Shown piece after piece: positions 61,593 through 64,000 of a stretch of 64,000 nt of DNA. Source of the stretch: Cohnella panacarvi Gsoil 349 (GTDB taxonomy: Bacteria > Bacillota > Bacilli > Paenibacillales > Paenibacillaceae). The notes beneath the pieces were generated by a model that saw only the letters and a program-made list of their open reading frames with translations, had not been told where the DNA came from and searched no databases. Positions within the stretch are counted from its first letter, which is position 1; every line of letters begins with the position of its first letter. Where the stretch lies: assembly GCF_000515335.1 (NCBI RefSeq), contig NZ_KI911563.1:4166735-4230734 (forward strand), written 5' to 3'. The translations under genes were made by a program, and so were the position numbers.

Positions 61593-61730
61593 AGAAGAAA
61601 GCAGCGTGAGTCCCGCGAAGAACACCGCTACTTCCTACCCGCAATCGCTACGTGAGCAGACTGCATAAATATCCTACCATGTGCAGGAATCTCATTCAAG
61701 CGATGCGATGACAATGATGGGAGGATGACC

Positions 61731-62039
61731 ATGAAATTGATTTTGGAAGCCCTGTACCGCGGACAAGTTCATCCCGAGGAGATCATTGTGCCGACTCATC
61801 CTGAATATCGGCCGTTAAGCCGACAACTTGGCGCTATGACTGAAAAATGGAGAAAAGAACTCAGCGACGAGATGTTTCGTGAGCTTGAAAAGTATTCCGA
61901 TTTATGTGTGAGCGTGAACAGTCTGCATGTTGAAGCTGCCTTTGTTCATGGATTCAAGCTCGGTGCCAACATGATCATAGAAATCATGGATAAGCGTGAG
62001 GCGTTGGTACCGAATGAAGTTGCGGGCGTGTCACTATAA
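61731..62039 (+). CDS. Small DUF6809-like protein
   Basis: 102 residues. LILEALYRGQVHPEEIIVP at the start and AAFVHGFKLGANMIIEIMD at the end match the pattern of the small DUF6809 proteins in Firmicutes mobile elements. Function unknown. ATG 61731 follows GGGAGG; an ATG six bases earlier is too close to that site. Confidence 0.6.
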   Translation: MKLILEALYRGQVHPEEIIVPTHPEYRPLSRQLGAMTEKWRKELSDEMFRELEKYSDLCVSVNSLHVEAAFVHGFKLGANMIIEIMDKREALVPNEVAGVSL

Positions 62040-62208
62040 TGAATGCAGCGATATCATGACGGTTGTATTTGGGGATGGAACAACACGTCGCCTCAACTGC
62101 TCCGAGATCGAAGCAATTTATGATATGCATGCATCGGCGCGTTCACGGTTGATCTGGCTTAAAGAGAATGAGCCATTTGCTTATGCCGAGTTGGTTCTCA
62201 ACAATTAA
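62014..62208 (+). CDS. Small DUF6061-like protein
   Basis: 64 residues starting MKLRACHYNECSDIMTVVFG, ending with FAYAELVLNN, as in DUF6061 proteins (Y..P.EYAELVL tail). It overlaps the previous gene by 26 bp and the next by 26 bp in shifted frames. ATG at 62014 is favoured over 62056 because the N-terminal strand matches the family. Confidence 0.55.
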   Translation: MKLRACHYNECSDIMTVVFGDGTTRRLNCSEIEAIYDMHASARSRLIWLKENEPFAYAELVLNN

Positions 62209-62347
62209 TTTGAAGCGCTATGCCGAGGAATACAGCCGGGAATACCTGAAACAGCAAAATGAACTGGAAAAGCAGCTTGAAGCTCACTATCAAGATAAGG
62301 CCTATGCGCAGGCTATCGCGAGAGAAATCATGATGCGCGGTGATTAA
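62183..62347 (+). CDS. 54-residue helical protein overlapping the DUF6061-like gene
   Basis: Not recognised. Reads MPSWFSTINLKRYAEEYSRE, then a charged helix with heptad-like EKQLEAHYQDK and ends EIMMRGD. It overlaps the preceding gene by 26 bp, the same overlap as between the two genes before it, so translational coupling of all three is likely. No own ribosome site. Confidence 0.45.
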   Translation: MPSWFSTINLKRYAEEYSREYLKQQNELEKQLEAHYQDKAYAQAIAREIMMRGD

Positions 62348-62505
62348 CGCCAACTTTCATTGAGGGAAGCGTAAAAGGCAGAGGGAGCTTTCGGGTCAAT
62401 CGACCGCCAGGACGGATGACAATCGAAAGCATCGTCACTGGACACTTCCCTTATTCTTTTTCCCGGCAGATGCCCGGAAGGCAACCTCGGACGATGTCCG
62501 AAGTT

Positions 62506-62747
62506 GCAGCAAGCACTGAATTTGGATATCCAAATTCGCTTGTTAGGGGCGAAGCCCCTAATACCCCTCTCGACAGCCGAGATTCATCCATTCATTCCCC
62601 CGTCGCTTTTGAATCAGTTCGCAATCATCCATTCACACTTTCTTCCAATACAGTGAAGTTCGATAGCGTCACGTCGCTCATCGTCGGGGGCTTGGAGGCG
62701 CAGCCCTCAACAAGCGAATTTGGGAGACCAAATTCAGTGCTTGCTGC
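62506..62747. mobile_element. 242-bp MITE-like element with 39-bp terminal inverted repeats
   Basis: Left end 62506-62544 and right end 62709-62747 are inverted copies: GCAGCAAGCACTGAATTTGG then a 4-base centre (ATAT left, TCTC when right is inverted) then CCAAATTCGCTTGTT. Each end is itself a hairpin (GAATTTGG/CCAAATTC). Inside are GGGGC/GCCCC and other GC patches, no gene. No clear target duplication was seen. The 456-bp gap 62348-62803 holds no supported gene. Confidence 0.7.
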
Positions 62748-62803
62748 ACCGTTACACGGCGCCATAAAGCACCTGCCGGGAACAATAGGAAGGGCTGCCA
62801 GAG

Positions 62804-63040
62804 TCAAGAGCGTTTCTTCACGCGGGGCGGATAAGGCGTTTTTTGATCCGTGCGGCCAAGCAAATAATCGATACTCGTTTGATGGAAATCGGCTAATGCA
62901 ATTAAGAGCGCTGTCGGAATATCGAGCTTTCCCCGTTCGTAATCGCTATACGTCCGCTGTTTGCAATTCAGATGCGCGCATAACTGCTCCTGTGATAAAT
63001 CCTTATCTTCACGCATGTTACGTATTCGTTCGTAGACCAC
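62804..63040 (-). CDS. XRE-family transcriptional regulator
   Basis: 78 residues. Helix-turn-helix EDKDLSQEQLCAHLNCKQRTYSDYE (about 8-32) with the tail LADFHQTSIDYLLGRTD. Starts with GTG at 63040, six bases after GAGGTGA. Divergent from the Spo0E-like gene. Phage- or ICE-repressor-like. Confidence 0.82.
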   Translation of the reverse strand: MVYERIRNMREDKDLSQEQLCAHLNCKQRTYSDYERGKLDIPTALLIALADFHQTSIDYLLGRTDQKTPYPPRVKKRS

Positions 63041-63108
63041 AAGCACTCACCTCAGGATGAGTATAGTTCAGTGGATAATCCGCTATTTACTTTCAGTGTG
63101 TTATACAC

Positions 63109-63120
63109 TAGAATTTTCTA
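63109..63120. promoter_or_regulatory. Possible operator between XRE and Spo0E-like genes
   Basis: TAGAATTTTCTA is a 12-bp inverted repeat next to two TATACAC motifs (63102 and 63119 region), in the divergent promoter gap. Candidate site for the XRE protein. Confidence 0.35.
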
Positions 63121-63180
63121 TACACGCCTTTACTCATGCCGGGGCGAGCCAGAACGATGTGGTCGGCGAAGGGGGACATC

Positions 63181-63360
63181 ATGGTGAAAGGAGTCGAAGA
63201 ACTGCTGGCGCGTATCGAAAGCGTTCGCCGGGAACTGAATGAGCAAGCCTTGCATGACAGTCTTCCAAGTCCGACGATGCTTGAAAAATCCAGGGAACTC
63301 GATCGTCTGTTGAATGTGTATCAAGCGGTCAAAACGGGAGCGCAGGTCACGCAAGGCTGA
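63181..63360 (+). CDS. Spo0E-like aspartyl-phosphate phosphatase
   Basis: 59 residues, two-helix hairpin. The signature LEKSRELDRLLNVYQAV fits the Spo0E SxELDxLI motif. Such proteins dephosphorylate Spo0A~P and delay sporulation. ATG follows GAAGGGGGA; a longer reading from 63136 is not needed. Presence on a mobile element suggests it tunes host sporulation. Confidence 0.72.
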   Translation: MVKGVEELLARIESVRRELNEQALHDSLPSPTMLEKSRELDRLLNVYQAVKTGAQVTQG

Positions 63361-63417
63361 GATCCCTGTTTTTTTAAGGTAACTGGCACAGAGGTGTCTG
63401 ATTTGGGCGCGAAAATG

Positions 63418-63473
63418 AAACGGTTAGTAGAGGGCTTTGTTTGGAGAAGCCCTCCGACTAACCGTTTTATTTT
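63418..63473 (+). terminator. Terminator after the Spo0E-like gene
   Basis: AAACGGTTAGT and GAGGGCTT (63418-63437) pair with AAGCCCTC and ACTAACCGTTT (63447-63467), then TATTTT. Confidence 0.88.
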
Positions 63474-63492
63474 GGGAGAGGAGAGCGAGATC

Positions 63493-63900
63493 ATGAAGTT
63501 CCCCGTCTTTCGTGACGACCGGCATGAAGCTTTTTACTATCGAATGTTAGCCGAACGTCGTTGTACCGACAGCTACCATCGCGCTTTGTTTTACACGCTG
63601 GGACTGTCGAAGGATACCCGCGCCCATATTCAGGACTTGTTCGATTTTTCCGATGGAGGCATTAAACCGGAAGGGCTAGCTGCTTCCTGGCAAACCGGAG
63701 GTTCTCTACGTATCTGTCGGTTGGCGTTTAATCTCTGGAACGGCTGGAGCCAAGCGGGCGAGGAACGGTATTCAACCCCGTATGAGCTGTTTGATTGCGA
63801 AGCAGCTCCCTACTTTTTTGAAGCAGTACGGCTGCGCTATCCGGAATATGCTCGCCAACTGACACCCGCTATCAGGCCCCATGCCGAACGCACGCGGTGA
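63493..63900 (+). CDS. DUF6075-like protein
   Basis: 135 residues starting MKFPVFRDDRHEAFYYRML. The block CTDSYHRALFYTLGLSKDTR, DLFDFSDGGIKPEGLA and TGGSLRICRLAFNLWNG fits DUF6075 proteins, found in plasmids and ICEs with unknown function. ATG at 63493 has GGAGAG upstream; a longer in-frame reading crosses the terminator and is rejected. Confidence 0.65.
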   Translation: MKFPVFRDDRHEAFYYRMLAERRCTDSYHRALFYTLGLSKDTRAHIQDLFDFSDGGIKPEGLAASWQTGGSLRICRLAFNLWNGWSQAGEERYSTPYELFDCEAAPYFFEAVRLRYPEYARQLTPAIRPHAERTR

Positions 63901-63933
63901 GCGTTTGGAGATTTACGGAAGGGAGAGATGCGG

Positions 63934-64000
63934 ATGAACGAAGAGAAGCTTCCTTTGTCATCGACTCCGGCAGACTGCGACCGCGATCCGATGCACGAGA
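63934..64000 (+). CDS. Start of an unidentified gene, cut by window edge
   Basis: ATG at 63934 with AAGGGAGAG seven bases upstream. Only 22 codons are visible (MNEEKLPLSSTPADCDRDPM), no family can be assigned. ATG at 63928 is the alternative. Thirty bases after the DUF6075-like gene, so probably the same transcript. Confidence 0.5.
   Translation, partial: MNEEKLPLSSTPADCDRDPMHE

Noticed and set aside
62416..63060. A 214-codon forward frame
   Set aside because: It runs across the MITE-like inverted repeats and opposite the XRE gene, with no domain signal.
41170..64000. Second copy of the tRNA-Ala 3' end as right attachment site
   Set aside because: No match of useful length was found when reading through the island; the end is probably outside the window.

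Overview
The window reads as a spore-forming, low-temperature-typical Firmicute of the Paenibacillaceae (inference; a Cohnella/Paenibacillus-like genome). Support: an alpha/beta-type SASP, a Spo0E-like phosphatase, YtaF, S-layer-homology protein, Bacillus-type gene order citZ-icd-mdh ... phoP/phoR ... polA-mutM-ytaF-coaE ... nrdR, strong AGGAGG ribosome sites and a moderately GC-rich core.

Core chromosome, 1-41.2 kb. A truncated Ppx/GppA gene is followed by the TCA block citZ, icd and mdh, two secreted RCC1-repeat proteins, a small membrane protein, an apparently leaderless MFS exporter with glycerate kinase, a secreted orphan, yfbR, class I fumarase, and the phosphate two-component pair (phoR first, then phoP behind its own Pho box). 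A DUF559-type nuclease and a 14-copy 51-bp minisatellite precede an AraC regulator divergent from a three-gene sugar oxidoreductase/isomerase cluster, an SLH protein and a CBS-MCP receptor. The Pho regulon operon pstS-pstC-pstA-pstB-pstB-phoU is preceded by a four-repeat Pho box with the same layout as the one before phoP. Then come a cupin, polA, mutM, ytaF, coaE, a lytic transglycosylase, a SASP gene, nrdR and tRNA-Ala(GGC).

Genomic island, 41.2 kb onward. It begins at the tRNA-Ala gene with a phage-type tyrosine integrase, and the base composition drops sharply to AT-rich. The first cargo is a compact three-gene operon that I do not recognise as a named defence system: a 938-residue protein with two RNA-polymerase-alpha-CTD-like helix-hairpin-helix domains and a sigma-region-4-like helix-turn-helix, a ParB-like protein with a DGNRR motif, and an 855-residue protein fusing a phospholipase-D-type nuclease to a SNF2-type helicase. 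Downstream are a frameshifted PIN (DUF4935-like) gene, a truncated DUF2726 fragment and a SEFIR/TIR protein. A mobile element with three consecutive tyrosine recombinases and a fourth, HTH-like gene follows; two copies of one palindrome lie before its two promoters. An Rhs remnant is followed by a restriction-modification module (HNH endonuclease, two C5 cytosine methyltransferases, XRE controller).

The last 2.6 kb holds small genes of the kind carried by integrative elements (ribbon-helix-helix, DUF6809-, DUF6061- and DUF6075-like, XRE, Spo0E-like) and a 242-bp MITE-like element with 39-bp inverted ends. The far end of the island is not in the window. All family assignments are from reading the translated sequence by eye; no database search was possible.
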